Source of the DNA: Acholeplasmatales bacterium
GTDB lineage: Bacteria > Bacillota_I > Bacilli_A > Acholeplasmatales > Anaeroplasmataceae
DNA length: 64,000 nt
Reading direction: 5' to 3'
NCBI GenBank assembly: GCA_017542485.1
Contig: JAFXXC010000029.1
Location: forward strand, 1 to 64,000
The notes under the pieces were generated by a model. It saw only the letters and a list, made by a program, of their open reading frames with translations. It was not told where the DNA came from and did no database searches. Shown one piece after another: positions 37,113-47,775 of this stretch (position 1 is its first letter; each line of letters begins with the position of its first letter). Made by a program: the position numbers and the translations under genes.

Positions 37113-38006
37113 ATGAGATTTGGTGTATTAGCTATTAATCTTATTATGAAGAATGTAAATAATGATGTTAAAAGAAGAAAAAAGTTTTCTCCAGAACATG
37201 GTATTTATGATGAAAAATTGAATATTCCATATATTGATGATAATAATATATGCCATACATATGATGTTTATAAGGCAAAAGAAAATAGAAAAAATTGTTG
37301 TATATTAAATATTCATGGTGGAGCGTATATGTTTGGAGATCATAGAGAGAATTATTATTTCGCTACTGAATTTTTAAAAGAAGGTTTTGATGTAGTATTA
37401 CTTGATTATGAGCCTAATGATGGTAATAAGAATACTATTGATTTAATTAAAGATTTGGAATTAAATTTTAAGCATTTATTTGATAGGCTTAATGAATATG
37501 GATTAGAAAATGATAAATTTGTGTTAGCTGGTGATAGTGCTGGAGGACATTTTGCGTTATTGTTTAGCGAGGCATTAATTAATCATGATATTCAAAGACG
37601 TATTGGTATTACATTGCCTGATATTATGCCTATTTGTACATTGGTATCTTGTCCTGTATATGATTTTGGTAATGTATGTAATTTAAATATGTTAACTAAG
37701 GGTGGTATGAAGAGAATGTTTGGACCTAATTATAGTGATAAGAGCTCTTTTGAATTAATATCACCTAAGACTTATTATAAGGATTTAAGGTTACCAATTT
37801 TTCATTCTACTTGTTATAATGATTTTATTAGATTTGAAAGTTTGAAATTAAAGGAAGATATGAAAAAAAGAGATGATTATGAGTATGTTGAGATAACAGA
37901 AAAGGCTAAGGGTGTTACCCATGTTCATAATGTTATTTATCCTTTTTTAAAGAGTTCAAAGTATATTAATGATAAGATGATTGAGTTTATTTTGAAGAAT
38001 TTATAA
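37113..38006 (+). CDS. Alpha/beta-hydrolase (HSL-type esterase)
   Basis: 297 residues. The oxyanion motif is NIHGGAYMFGDH and the nucleophile elbow LAGDSAGGHFALL (catalytic Ser in GDSAG). The Asp/His pair is probably in the C-terminal third (CYNDFIRFESL and VTHVHNV). This is the hormone-sensitive-lipase-like carboxylesterase group. It has no signal peptide and is probably cytoplasmic. A monocistronic unit with its own promoter and terminator. Substrate unknown. Confidence 0.9.
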   Translation: MRFGVLAINLIMKNVNNDVKRRKKFSPEHGIYDEKLNIPYIDDNNICHTYDVYKAKENRKNCCILNIHGGAYMFGDHRENYYFATEFLKEGFDVVLLDYEPNDGNKNTIDLIKDLELNFKHLFDRLNEYGLENDKFVLAGDSAGGHFALLFSEALINHDIQRRIGITLPDIMPICTLVSCPVYDFGNVCNLNMLTKGGMKRMFGPNYSDKSSFELISPKTYYKDLRLPIFHSTCYNDFIRFESLKLKEDMKKRDDYEYVEITEKAKGVTHVHNVIYPFLKSSKYINDKMIEFILKNL

Positions 38007-38019
38007 TTATATTTTGTTA

Positions 38020-38048
38020 GGACTACAGTAGTAGTCCTTATATTTTTG
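38020..38048 (+). terminator. Rho-independent terminator after the esterase gene
   Basis: A perfect 7-bp stem GGACTAC / GTAGTCC with a 4-base loop is followed by a T-rich tail. Confidence 0.85.
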
Positions 38049-38119
38049 ATTAAAATTATTGAAATTGTGCTAATAATTGGTGATGAATTATGAATTTTAT
38101 AGTATTTTAAATTGATTTA

Positions 38120-38128
38120 TGGTAAAAT
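38120..38128 (+). promoter_or_regulatory. Extended -10 promoter of the histidine operon
   Basis: TGGTAAAAT lies 33 bases before hisZ. No clear -35, leader peptide or T-box is visible between the preceding terminator and hisZ. Confidence 0.5.
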
Positions 38129-38161
38129 ATTAAAAATATTTTATTTAAGGGGGTATGTAAA

Positions 38162-39349
38162 ATGAAGGATTATAAATTACATATTTCAGATGGGTTTAGA
38201 GATATTTATGGTGAAGAAATATTAATAAAGAAGGAATTAGAAAATAGAATATTAAATTCTTTTAAGTTATATGGTTATGAATTGATTAAAACACCTGGAT
38301 TAGAATATATTGATGTATATTCTGATAAAGGACAAAAGCCTGATTTATATAATTTGATTAATAGACAGGGTGAAGTATTAGCTTTATGTAATGATATGAC
38401 AAGAAGTATTGCTAGATTTGTGTCTACTAATAATTCATTAAAGGGTGATTGTTTTAAGTATTGTTATAGTGCTGATACTTTTAGATATCCAAGATTGTAT
38501 CAAGGTAAGACACATCAATTTTTACAAAGTGGTGTCGAGTTAATTGGTGATGATAGTATTAATAGTGATATTGAGATTATATATTTAGCTAATCAAGTGT
38601 TAAAGAGTTGTAATTGCAATAAGTTTACTATTAATATTGGTAGTTCATTATTTTTAAAAACTTTGATGGATGATTTTAAGATTAGTGAAGATGTTAAAAA
38701 GGAAATATATCATACTATAGAGATTAATGATTATGTTACATTAAGAAGTATTCTTGATAAGAATTTAGATAGTGATAAGAGTGAATTAATATTTGAGCTT
38801 ATGTTAAAGGGTGGTAGACTTAAGTTTATTGATTCTTTAATGAATAAGTTAAAGGGCTATAAGTCTTATGAGGTATTAGTATATTTAAAGAATATATTTA
38901 ATAGTTTAAAGGAATTAGGTGTTGAGAATATAATATTTGATTTTAGTATTTATTCTTATCAGGATTATTATACTGGAATTATATTTAATATTTATATCGA
39001 TAATGTAGTTAGATATGTTGTTAATGGCGGAAGATGTGATTTTTTATTTAAGGAATTTGGTAAAGATTTATGTGATGTTGGTTTTGGTATTGATATTGAT
39101 ATTTTAACTGATTATGTTATTAATAATAAATTAATTACATTAAAGAATGAGAAGTATTTAGCTATTAGTGATAAAGATAGTTTTATATATGCATTAAAAA
39201 ATAATGATAGTTTTAGAAAAGATGGAATTATTGTTAATGAGATGGATTTTGATAATTATGAATTAGCTAATAGTTATGCTAAAGATAATGGATATACTAA
39301 GATTATTGAATATAAGAATAATAAGATGAATATAAAGGAGGTTATGTAA
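38162..39349 (+). CDS. hisZ: ATP phosphoribosyltransferase regulatory subunit HisZ
   Basis: 395 residues, with GGGGG before ATG 38162. It resembles the catalytic core of histidyl-tRNA synthetase (GFRDIYGEE start, FKYCYSADTFRYPR, HQFLQSGVELIG) but stands at the head of a histidine operon. It is next to a short HisG, which always needs HisZ. The segment ETxxNGGRCD-like (YVVNGGRCDFLFKEFG) is kept. It acts as the histidine-sensing subunit of the HisG-HisZ complex rather than charging tRNA. Confidence 0.93.
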   Translation: MKDYKLHISDGFRDIYGEEILIKKELENRILNSFKLYGYELIKTPGLEYIDVYSDKGQKPDLYNLINRQGEVLALCNDMTRSIARFVSTNNSLKGDCFKYCYSADTFRYPRLYQGKTHQFLQSGVELIGDDSINSDIEIIYLANQVLKSCNCNKFTINIGSSLFLKTLMDDFKISEDVKKEIYHTIEINDYVTLRSILDKNLDSDKSELIFELMLKGGRLKFIDSLMNKLKGYKSYEVLVYLKNIFNSLKELGVENIIFDFSIYSYQDYYTGIIFNIYIDNVVRYVVNGGRCDFLFKEFGKDLCDVGFGIDIDILTDYVINNKLITLKNEKYLAISDKDSFIYALKNNDSFRKDGIIVNEMDFDNYELANSYAKDNGYTKIIEYKNNKMNIKEVM

Positions 39350-39350
39350 T

Positions 39351-39977
39351 ATGTTGACCTTCGCTTTATCAAAGGGTAGACTTGCCGATAAGATATTTGA
39401 TATGTTAAGAAAATTGAATTTATGTGATATCAATATCGATAGTGATGATAGAAGATTAGTTATTGAATCAGGTGAATTTAGATTCTTTTTGGCAAAACCA
39501 TCTGATGTGCCTACATTCGTAGAATCAGGTGTTGCCGATATTGGCGTTGTTGGTAAGGATACTATTTTAGAAGAAAATAGAGATTTGACTGAGGTTCTGG
39601 ATTTAGGCTTTGGTAAATGTAGAATGTGTGTATGTGCAAAGGTAGAAGATGGAGATTCTTATAAGTATAAAACTAATTTAAGAGTCGCTACTAAGTATCC
39701 ACATATTGCTAAAGGATATTTTGATTCAAAAAATCAAAATGTAACTATTATTAAATTAAATGGATCTGTTGAATTAGCACCAATTGTTGGTTTATCAGAT
39801 TGTATTGTAGATATTGTTGAGTCTGGAAGAACATTAAAGGAAAATGGGTTGCAACCTGTAACTACTATTGTTGAGTTAAGTGCAAGACTTATTTGTAATA
39901 ATGCAAGCTTGAAGACAAAATATGATGAGATTTCTGATATTATTTCAGGATTTTCAAGAATTCTTAAGGAGAGATAA
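39351..39977 (+). CDS. hisG: ATP phosphoribosyltransferase, short form
   Basis: 208 residues, the short form that lacks the C-terminal regulatory domain. It starts MLTFALSKGRL and has the phosphoribosyl-diphosphate site in CIVDIVESGRTLKENGL. It catalyses the first step of histidine synthesis from PRPP and ATP. It starts one base after hisZ, matching the need for the HisZ partner. Confidence 0.96.
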   Translation: MLTFALSKGRLADKIFDMLRKLNLCDINIDSDDRRLVIESGEFRFFLAKPSDVPTFVESGVADIGVVGKDTILEENRDLTEVLDLGFGKCRMCVCAKVEDGDSYKYKTNLRVATKYPHIAKGYFDSKNQNVTIIKLNGSVELAPIVGLSDCIVDIVESGRTLKENGLQPVTTIVELSARLICNNASLKTKYDEISDIISGFSRILKER

Positions 39978-39979
39978 TT

Positions 39980-41266
39980 ATGATTGAGATTGTTCGTGAT
40001 AAAAAGGATATAGAATTATATTTTGATGTTTTAAAAACTCGTGGAGCTGTTAATAGTGGAAAGTATTCTGATGTCGTTAAGGGTATTGTTAATGATATTG
40101 CTATTAATGGTGATAAAGCATTAGAGGATTATACTAAGAGATTTGATGATCCTAATTTTGATATTAAGAATATTGAAGTTGATCATAAATTAATGGAAGA
40201 AGCATTTTTAGGATTATCAAAAGAATTACAAAATGTATTATTAAAAAGTAAAGAAAGAATTTATTCATATCACGAGCATCAATTACGTACTACTTGGGAA
40301 TACCAAGATTCTATTGGGGCTAAGCTTGGTCAAAAGATTACACCACTTAAGCGTGTTGGAGTATATGTTCCAGGTGGTAAGGCCGCTTATCCATCAAGTG
40401 TTATGATGAATATTTTACCTGCTAAGGTTGCGGGAGTTAAAGAGATTATTATGGTTACACCTGCAGTAAAGGGTTATATAAATCCTTTAGTTTTAGCTTC
40501 AGCTTATGTATGTGGTGTTACACATATGTATAAGGTTGGTGGAGCTCAGGCGATAGCTGCGTTAGCGTATGGTACTAAGTCTATTCCACAGGTAGATAAG
40601 ATTGTTGGGCCTGGCAATATTTATGTTGCTTTAGCAAAGAAGGAAGTTTTTGGATTAGTTGGCATTGATTCAATTGCTGGTCCTTCTGAGATTGCAATTA
40701 TAGCAGATAGGACATGTAATATTAATTATGTAGCTGCGGATATGCTCGGACAAGCAGAACATGATGAAATTGCCTCATCAACATTATTTATTACAGATTA
40801 TGATAAGGCTGTTAAGATTAAAGAAAAGATGATTGAGTATACTAATAGTGCTTCAAGAAAAGAAATATTAGAAAAATCGTTAACTAATACATCAAAGATT
40901 ATTGTATGTAAGGATATCGATGAAGCAATTAGCTATACTAATAGATTAGCTCCTGAGCATTTAGAATTAGCATTAGATAATGCGAGGGATATTGTAAATA
41001 AAATTGATAATGCTGGTGCGATATTTATTGGACACTATTCAGCTGAAGCATTTGGTGATTATATGGCTGGACCTAATCATGTATTGCCTACATGTGGTAC
41101 TGCTAGATTCTTTTCACCATTAGGTGTTGATGATTTTATTAAGAAGTCATCATTAATAGAATTTAGTAAAGAAAGTGTTAATGCATTAGTTGATGATGTT
41201 AATGAATTTGCTAAATGTGAAGGTTTAACAATGCATGCATTATCTGCATATGTTAGAAAGGAGTAA
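39980..41266 (+). CDS. hisD: Histidinol dehydrogenase
   Basis: 428 residues, family length. The signature IAGPSEIAIIAD and the segments VPGGKAAYPSSVMMN and LGQAEHDEIASS (zinc-binding Gln/His) are present, with GPNHVLPTCGTARF near the C-terminus. It oxidises histidinol to histidine in two NAD-dependent steps, the last steps of the pathway. Confidence 0.97.
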   Translation: MIEIVRDKKDIELYFDVLKTRGAVNSGKYSDVVKGIVNDIAINGDKALEDYTKRFDDPNFDIKNIEVDHKLMEEAFLGLSKELQNVLLKSKERIYSYHEHQLRTTWEYQDSIGAKLGQKITPLKRVGVYVPGGKAAYPSSVMMNILPAKVAGVKEIIMVTPAVKGYINPLVLASAYVCGVTHMYKVGGAQAIAALAYGTKSIPQVDKIVGPGNIYVALAKKEVFGLVGIDSIAGPSEIAIIADRTCNINYVAADMLGQAEHDEIASSTLFITDYDKAVKIKEKMIEYTNSASRKEILEKSLTNTSKIIVCKDIDEAISYTNRLAPEHLELALDNARDIVNKIDNAGAIFIGHYSAEAFGDYMAGPNHVLPTCGTARFFSPLGVDDFIKKSSLIEFSKESVNALVDDVNEFAKCEGLTMHALSAYVRKE

Positions 41267-41268
41267 TT

Positions 41269-42297
41269 ATGAAGTATATTAAGAATAGTTTTAAGGGATT
41301 AAAACCATATCATTCTAGCTTAATAACTGATGGTATTATTCTTAATGCGAATGAATCTCCTTATAATCCACCAAAGGTAATTATTGAAGAATTTAAAAAA
41401 GAAGTAGAGAAAATAGAATTTAATCGTTATCCTGATATGGATGAAAGAGAATTATGTCATTCTATTGCTAAAAGATTTAATGTTAATGATAATAATGTTA
41501 CTATTGGTGTTGGATCTGATGAATTATTGGATTGTGTATTTAGAGCAGTAATTGATAATGGTGATAAGGTTGTTTCATTTTCTCCGTCATTTTCTATGTA
41601 TAAGGTATTTACTGAGCTTGTAGGTGGAGAATTTGTTGGAGTATATGGTGATGATTTTAAATTTAATGTTGATGATATGATTTCATCAATTAAGAATAAT
41701 AATCCAAAATTAGTATTAATCTGTTTACCTAATAATCCTACTGGTGGATTTTTAAGTGAGAAAGATGTAAGAAGAATAATTGAGACAACAAGTGGATTAG
41801 TATTACTTGATTTAGCTTATATTGATTTTAGTGGATATGATTATACTAATATTGCATTAGAATATGATAATGTTATTTCATTTAGAACATTTTCTAAGGC
41901 AATGAGCTTACCTTCTATTAGATGTGGTTATGCAATAAGTCGTGATTTTAATATTGATATGATTAATTCTATTAAAGCACCATATTCAGTTACTACTATG
42001 TCACAAATAATGGCAAGAATAGCTAATGATCATTTCAATTTATATAAAGTACAAATTGATTTAATTATTTCTGAAAGAGAAAGATTATATAACAATTTAT
42101 TGAATTTAGGATTTAAAGTATATCCATCTAAGGCTAATTTTATATTTGTAATAATGAATGATAAATATTTTGATATTTTATTAGAAAATAAGATATATAT
42201 CCGTAAATTTAAAGAGAATACATATCGTATTACTGTTGGTAGTCAAAAAGAAAATGATACATTAATCGAGGTGTTAAAATGCGCGAAGCAGAATTAA
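41269..42297 (+). CDS. hisC: Histidinol-phosphate aminotransferase
   Basis: 342 residues, class I/II PLP aminotransferase. LNANESPYNPP is the HisC N-terminal motif and LPNNPTGGFLSEKD holds the Asn-Pro motif. The PLP lysine is in FRTFSKAMSLPSIRCGYAI, and Arg in RITVGSQKEND binds substrate phosphate. It converts imidazole acetol phosphate to histidinol phosphate. Its end overlaps the hisB start by 19 bases. Confidence 0.96.
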   Translation: MKYIKNSFKGLKPYHSSLITDGIILNANESPYNPPKVIIEEFKKEVEKIEFNRYPDMDERELCHSIAKRFNVNDNNVTIGVGSDELLDCVFRAVIDNGDKVVSFSPSFSMYKVFTELVGGEFVGVYGDDFKFNVDDMISSIKNNNPKLVLICLPNNPTGGFLSEKDVRRIIETTSGLVLLDLAYIDFSGYDYTNIALEYDNVISFRTFSKAMSLPSIRCGYAISRDFNIDMINSIKAPYSVTTMSQIMARIANDHFNLYKVQIDLIISERERLYNNLLNLGFKVYPSKANFIFVIMNDKYFDILLENKIYIRKFKENTYRITVGSQKENDTLIEVLKCAKQN

Positions 42298-42863
42298 AAA
42301 GAAAAACAAAGGAAACAGATATTTTTGTTAAATTAAACCTTGATGGTGAGGGTAAATATAATATTGATAGTGGTATAGGATTTTTTAATCATATGCTAGA
42401 GGCATTATCAAAACATTCATCATTTGATATTGATGTAAAATGTAAGGGTGATTTGGATGTTGATTGTCATCATACTGTTGAGGATATTGGTATTGTTTTA
42501 GGTGATTGTTTTAATAAAGCATTGGTATCTAAAGATGGTATTTCTAGATATTATTCATTCACTATTCCTATGGATGATGCATTAGTTATGTGTGCTGTTG
42601 ATTTATGTGGAAGAAGCTATTATGAATCTAATTGTCGTTTTGATACATTGAAGTGTGGAGATTTTGAAACTGAATGTACAGATGAATTTTTTAGAAGCTT
42701 CGCTGATAATGCCAAGATTAATTTACATTTTGTTATATTAAGAGGATATAATGCACATCATATTATTGAGGCAATGTTTAAGTCTATGGCTAAGTGCTTA
42801 AAGGAAGCAGTAAAAATAGATAGTTCTATTAAGGGAAGTTTATCTACAAAGGGTGTTATTTAA
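42279..42863 (+). CDS. hisB: Imidazoleglycerol-phosphate dehydratase
   Basis: 194 residues, the monofunctional form. GIGFFNHMLEALSKHSSFD and the metal-binding CHHTVEDIGIVLGD are present, with YNAHHIIEAMFK as the second His motif. It dehydrates imidazole-glycerol phosphate. It lacks the N-terminal histidinol-phosphatase domain found in enteric HisB. Start at ATG 42279, inside the hisC end, after CGAGGTG. Confidence 0.96.
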   Translation: MREAELKRKTKETDIFVKLNLDGEGKYNIDSGIGFFNHMLEALSKHSSFDIDVKCKGDLDVDCHHTVEDIGIVLGDCFNKALVSKDGISRYYSFTIPMDDALVMCAVDLCGRSYYESNCRFDTLKCGDFETECTDEFFRSFADNAKINLHFVILRGYNAHHIIEAMFKSMAKCLKEAVKIDSSIKGSLSTKGVI

Positions 42864-43465
42864 TGATTGCGATAATTGATTATGGTATTGGTAATTTAGG
42901 CAGTGTAAAAAATGCCTTTGATTATTTAAAAATTGAATCAGTTATAACTAGAGATAAAGATGTTATATTAAATGCAGATAAGGTTATATTACCAGGTGTT
43001 GGGGCATTTAGTGATGCGATGAATACATTTATTAGTTTTGGTTTTGATAAGGTAATAGATGAATTAATTAAGAAAAACACACCTATTTTAGGTATTTGTG
43101 TCGGTATGCAAATGTTATTTGAAAGAAGCTTTGAATATGGTACACATAAGGGACTTAGTATTTTAAAGGGCGATTTTGTGAGATTTGATGATGAGAAGGC
43201 ACTAGTTCCTGAAATAGGATGGAATCAAATTAAGGTTGTGAATGATTCAATTATATTAGAAGGATTGGATAATAAGGATTGTTATTTTGTCCATTCATAT
43301 TATTTATCTAATTATGATCCTATGGATGTAATTAGTTATACAGAATATGCTGGTGTTATATATCCTAGTGCAGTAAGACGTGGCAATTTGTTTGCATGTC
43401 AATTCCATCCAGAAAAATCTGGAGATGTTGGTTTAAGTATTTTAAAGAAATTTGGTGAATTATAG
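42863..43465 (+). CDS. hisH: Imidazole glycerol phosphate synthase, glutaminase subunit
   Basis: 200 residues, a class I glutamine amidotransferase. The nucleophile Cys lies in LGICVGMQMLFE; His and Glu lie in CQFHPEKSGD near the end; GIGNLGSVKNAFDYL is the N-terminal motif. It supplies ammonia to HisF. ATG shares one base with the hisB stop. Confidence 0.96.
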   Translation: MIAIIDYGIGNLGSVKNAFDYLKIESVITRDKDVILNADKVILPGVGAFSDAMNTFISFGFDKVIDELIKKNTPILGICVGMQMLFERSFEYGTHKGLSILKGDFVRFDDEKALVPEIGWNQIKVVNDSIILEGLDNKDCYFVHSYYLSNYDPMDVISYTEYAGVIYPSAVRRGNLFACQFHPEKSGDVGLSILKKFGEL

Positions 43466-44175
43466 TGAAATTATATCCTGCAATTGATTTACATAATGGA
43501 AAAGCTGTTAGACTTTATAAGGGTGATTATAATCAAGTAACTGATTATGGTAATCCTTTGGAGGTTGCTAAAAGATGGAAGGCTATGGGGGCTTCATTTT
43601 TACATTTGGTTGATTTAGATGGAGCAAAGGCTGGTAATTCACTAAATTTAAATGCAGTAAAAGAGATTATTGATAACGTAGATATTAATCTAGAATTAGG
43701 TGGAGGAATAAGAACAATTGAACAAATTGATGAATTACTTAAGATGGGCTTAAATAGAGTTATCATTGGTAGTAAGGCATTAGATTTAGATTTCGTTAAG
43801 GAAGCTATAGATAAATATGGCAGTGATAAAATTGTTATTGGAATTGATTCTAGAAATATGTTAATTTCTACTCATGGTTGGCTAGATATGACTGATATTA
43901 ACGCAGTTGATTTTGCCAATAAATTAAAGAGTATTGGAGTAAAAAATATTATTTTTACTGATATATCTAAGGATGGTACTTTAGAGGGTATTAATGTTAA
44001 AGAAACTAAATTAATGGTAGATACTGGTCTTAATATTATCGCATCAGGTGGAGCAAAGTCACTTGATGATATTAAGAATGCGAAAGAAATTGGCTGTTTT
44101 GGTATTATTTTAGGTAAGTCAATTTATAATGGAGATATTAATTTAGAAATTGCAATAAAAGAATTTGAGGACTAA
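43465..44175 (+). CDS. hisA: ProFAR isomerase (HisA)
   Basis: 236 residues, a TIM barrel. PAIDLHNGKAVRLYKGDY has the first catalytic Asp, LELGGGIRTIEQI a phosphate-binding loop, FTDISKDGTLEG the second catalytic Asp, and ASGGAKSLDDI the second phosphate loop. It isomerises ProFAR to PRFAR. GTG start at 43465 overlapping the hisH stop by one base. Confidence 0.96.
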   Translation: MKLYPAIDLHNGKAVRLYKGDYNQVTDYGNPLEVAKRWKAMGASFLHLVDLDGAKAGNSLNLNAVKEIIDNVDINLELGGGIRTIEQIDELLKMGLNRVIIGSKALDLDFVKEAIDKYGSDKIVIGIDSRNMLISTHGWLDMTDINAVDFANKLKSIGVKNIIFTDISKDGTLEGINVKETKLMVDTGLNIIASGGAKSLDDIKNAKEIGCFGIILGKSIYNGDINLEIAIKEFED

Positions 44176-44178
44176 TTT

Positions 44179-44934
44179 ATGCTATGTAAAAGAATAATTC
44201 CTTGTTTAGATGTTAAAGAAGGAAGAGTAGTTAAAGGTGTAAATTTTATAGGTTTAAGAGATGCTGGAGATCCAGTTCTTATAGCTAAAGGATATTCTGA
44301 TAGTTTAGCTGATGAGGTTGTATTTTTAGATATTACTGCATCACATGAAAAGCGAGGAATTATTTTAGATGTTGTTAAAAAGACTGCAGAGGTTGTATTT
44401 ATTCCTTTGACTGTTGGTGGAGGAATTAATACAATTGAGGATATTCATAATTTGTTAATGGCTGGTGCGGATAAGGTATCTATTAATTCAAGTGCTGTTA
44501 AGAATCCTAATTTAATTAGTGAAGGTGCTCACAAATATGGTTCACAATGTATTGTTGTGGCTATAGATGCTAAATTTAATGGAAAATTTTATGAGGTTTA
44601 TATCCATGGAGGTAGAATACCTACTGGACTAGACGCTATCGAGTGGGCAAAGAAGGTTGAAGAATTAGGCGCTGGTGAAATATTATTAACTAGTATGGAT
44701 ACAGATGGTGTTAAGAAAGGCTATGAGCTTAATTTAACTAAATTAGTAAGTGAAGCAGTAAAGATTCCTGTAATTGCCTCAGGTGGTGCTGGATCTAAAG
44801 AGGATTTTTATAATTGCTTTAATGAAACTAAAGCTAGTGCAGCTTTAGCTGCTAGTCTTTTCCATTATAAGGAATTAGAAATTAAAGATTTAAAGGAATA
44901 TCTAAAGGATAAGGGAGTAGATGTTAGACTATGA
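44179..44934 (+). CDS. hisF: Imidazole glycerol phosphate synthase, cyclase subunit
   Basis: 251 residues, a TIM barrel. [19 protein letters not shown] has the catalytic Asp, [11 protein letters not shown] and [11 protein letters not shown] are phosphate loops, and [16 protein letters not shown] has the second catalytic Asp. With HisH it makes imidazole-glycerol phosphate and AICAR. It overlaps hisIE by 4 bases (ATGA). Confidence 0.97.
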   Translation: MLCKRIIPCLDVKEGRVVKGVNFIGLRDAGDPVLIAKGYSDSLADEVVFLDITASHEKRGIILDVVKKTAEVVFIPLTVGGGINTIEDIHNLLMAGADKVSINSSAVKNPNLISEGAHKYGSQCIVVAIDAKFNGKFYEVYIHGGRIPTGLDAIEWAKKVEELGAGEILLTSMDTDGVKKGYELNLTKLVSEAVKIPVIASGGAGSKEDFYNCFNETKASAALAASLFHYKELEIKDLKEYLKDKGVDVRL

Positions 44935-45578
44935 AAAAACAAGAATTTATTGATGCAGTAAAATTTGATGAAAATGGATTAGTTGTATGTGTTATTCAAG
45001 ATTATCATGCTAAAAAGATTAGAATGGTAGCTTATATGAATAAAGAAGCGTTAATTCGTACACTTGATACAAAAGAAATGACTTATTATTCTCGTTCTAG
45101 AAAGTCACTTTGGGTTAAGGGTGAAACATCTGGATATTATCAATATATGCGTGGAGCTTCTATTGATTGTGATGGTGATGCATTATTATTCCAAGTTGAA
45201 CAAAAGGGTGGAATAAGTTGTCACACTGGTAATCAAGTATGTTTTTATAGAGATTTAGAGGATGAAAATTTATTCATTACAAATAGAACTAAGAGTGCAA
45301 ATAGTGATAATGAATTAATTAATCTTGAAGGAACAATTGGGAATAGAATTAAAAATCCTGTTGAAGGCTCATATACTAATTATTTAATTGATAAAGGCGA
45401 GAATAAGATATTAAAGAAAGTCGGAGAAGAAGCAACAGAGACTGTTATTGCATGTAAAGATGGTAAGCATGATGAGATTGTTGGTGAAATAGCAGATCTT
45501 ATTTATCATTTAACTGTAGAAATGCAAGTTAAAAATGTTAGCTGGAATGACGTATTTGATGAATTGAAAAAGAGGTAA
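44931..45578 (+). CDS. hisI: Bifunctional phosphoribosyl-AMP cyclohydrolase / phosphoribosyl-ATP pyrophosphatase
   Basis: 215 residues, a HisI-HisE fusion. The cyclohydrolase half has [32 protein letters not shown] and [10 protein letters not shown] with the metal-binding Asp and Cys residues. The pyrophosphatase half begins near residue 120 and has [16 protein letters not shown] and [13 protein letters not shown]. It catalyses steps two and three of the pathway. Confidence 0.96.
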   Translation: MKKQEFIDAVKFDENGLVVCVIQDYHAKKIRMVAYMNKEALIRTLDTKEMTYYSRSRKSLWVKGETSGYYQYMRGASIDCDGDALLFQVEQKGGISCHTGNQVCFYRDLEDENLFITNRTKSANSDNELINLEGTIGNRIKNPVEGSYTNYLIDKGENKILKKVGEEATETVIACKDGKHDEIVGEIADLIYHLTVEMQVKNVSWNDVFDELKKR

Positions 45579-45581
45579 TTT

Positions 45582-46133
45582 ATGAGAAAAAATTTTGGTT
45601 CTAAGCCTTGGATTTATCCAGAACCAGTATTAATAATTGGAACTTATGATGAAAATAATAAGCCAAATGCTATGAACGCAGCATGGGGTGGTATTTATGA
45701 TTATGATAAGCTTGAGATAAATTTAAGTGAACATAAGACTACAGAAAATCTAAGAATAAATAAAGCTTTTACAGTAAGTATTGCGACTTTAAGTACAGTT
45801 ACTGTATCTGATTTTGTTGGAATAGTATCAGGATCTGATGATCCTGATAAAATGAAAAAAGCAAATTTACATGACGTAAAAAGTGAATTTGTTAACGCAC
45901 CTTTATTTACTGAATATCCTTTAACATTTGAATGTGAGATGGTATCTTTAGGCGATGATTTAAGATTGGTCGGTAAGATTATTAATGTTTCAGTAGATGA
46001 GTCTATTTTAACAAATGGTAAGATCGATCCTTCTAAATTAGAAGCTATATCATTTGACCCAGTAAATAATAAATACCTACTAGTAAAAGAAGTAGTAGGT
46101 AATGCATTTAAGGATGGATTAAAATTAAAATAA
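45582..46133 (+). CDS. Flavin reductase-like (FMN-binding split barrel) protein
   Basis: 183 residues. The flavin reductase-like fold shows in PEPVLIIGTYDENNKPNAMNAAW, EINLSEHKTTENLRINKAFTVSI and a DFVGIVSGSDDPDKMKK segment. Members bind FMN and reduce flavins, or act on small substrates. It starts 3 bases after hisIE and ends the operon, but a role in histidine synthesis is not known. Co-transcription only is supported. Confidence 0.88.
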   Translation: MRKNFGSKPWIYPEPVLIIGTYDENNKPNAMNAAWGGIYDYDKLEINLSEHKTTENLRINKAFTVSIATLSTVTVSDFVGIVSGSDDPDKMKKANLHDVKSEFVNAPLFTEYPLTFECEMVSLGDDLRLVGKIINVSVDESILTNGKIDPSKLEAISFDPVNNKYLLVKEVVGNAFKDGLKLK

Positions 46134-46147
46134 TCCATCTTTTTTTA
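46113..46147 (+). terminator. Terminator of the histidine operon
   Basis: The stem GATGGATT / AATCCATC is followed by T7. It overlaps the last codons of the flavin reductase-like gene. Confidence 0.85.
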
Positions 46148-46152
46148 ATTTT

Positions 46153-46182
46153 AAAAAATAAAAAGGAGACCGAAGTCCCCTT
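46153..46182 (-). terminator. Terminator of gdhA (minus strand)
   Basis: On the minus strand this is AAGGGGAC-TTCG-GTCTCCTT, an 8-bp stem with a stable UUCG loop and one G-T pair, followed by a T-run. Confidence 0.88.
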
Positions 46183-46191
46183 AATAATCTA

Positions 46192-47550
<1,359 letters not shown>

Positions 47551-47566
47551 TCATCAATAAAATTTT

Positions 47567-47584
47567 TTGTGCGTCCTTGCACAA
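47567..47584 (-). promoter_or_regulatory. Hairpin in the gdhA leader
   Basis: TTGTGC and GCACAA form a 6-bp stem with a 6-base loop in the gdhA 5' leader. It lies between a probable -10 (TATACT on the minus strand, 47594-47599) and the ribosome site. It could stabilise the mRNA; no known riboswitch motif is seen. Confidence 0.35.
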
Positions 47585-47729
47585 GCTGATAAAAGTATAT
47601 CACAAAAATTCAAGAAAGTGAATATATTTTTATAGAAAATTTAAAAAAACGATAAAAATTAAAATAATCTTCTTTAAAATACGTAAAATGCCGAATTTTT
47701 CATTATAAATTTATGAAATTTCTGTAATG

Positions 47730-47738
47730 TGTTATAAT
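47730..47738 (+). promoter_or_regulatory. Extended -10 promoter before the Gph-like gene
   Basis: TGTTATAAT lies 37 bases before ATG 47776, with no convincing -35. It is divergent from the gdhA promoter. Confidence 0.5.
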
Positions 47739-47775
47739 TTATGTGAATATTATTCAATTATTGGTGGTGAATTAT

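Noticed and set aside
38162-39349. Histidyl-tRNA synthetase
   Set aside because: It heads a his operon and is followed at once by a short HisG, which needs HisZ.
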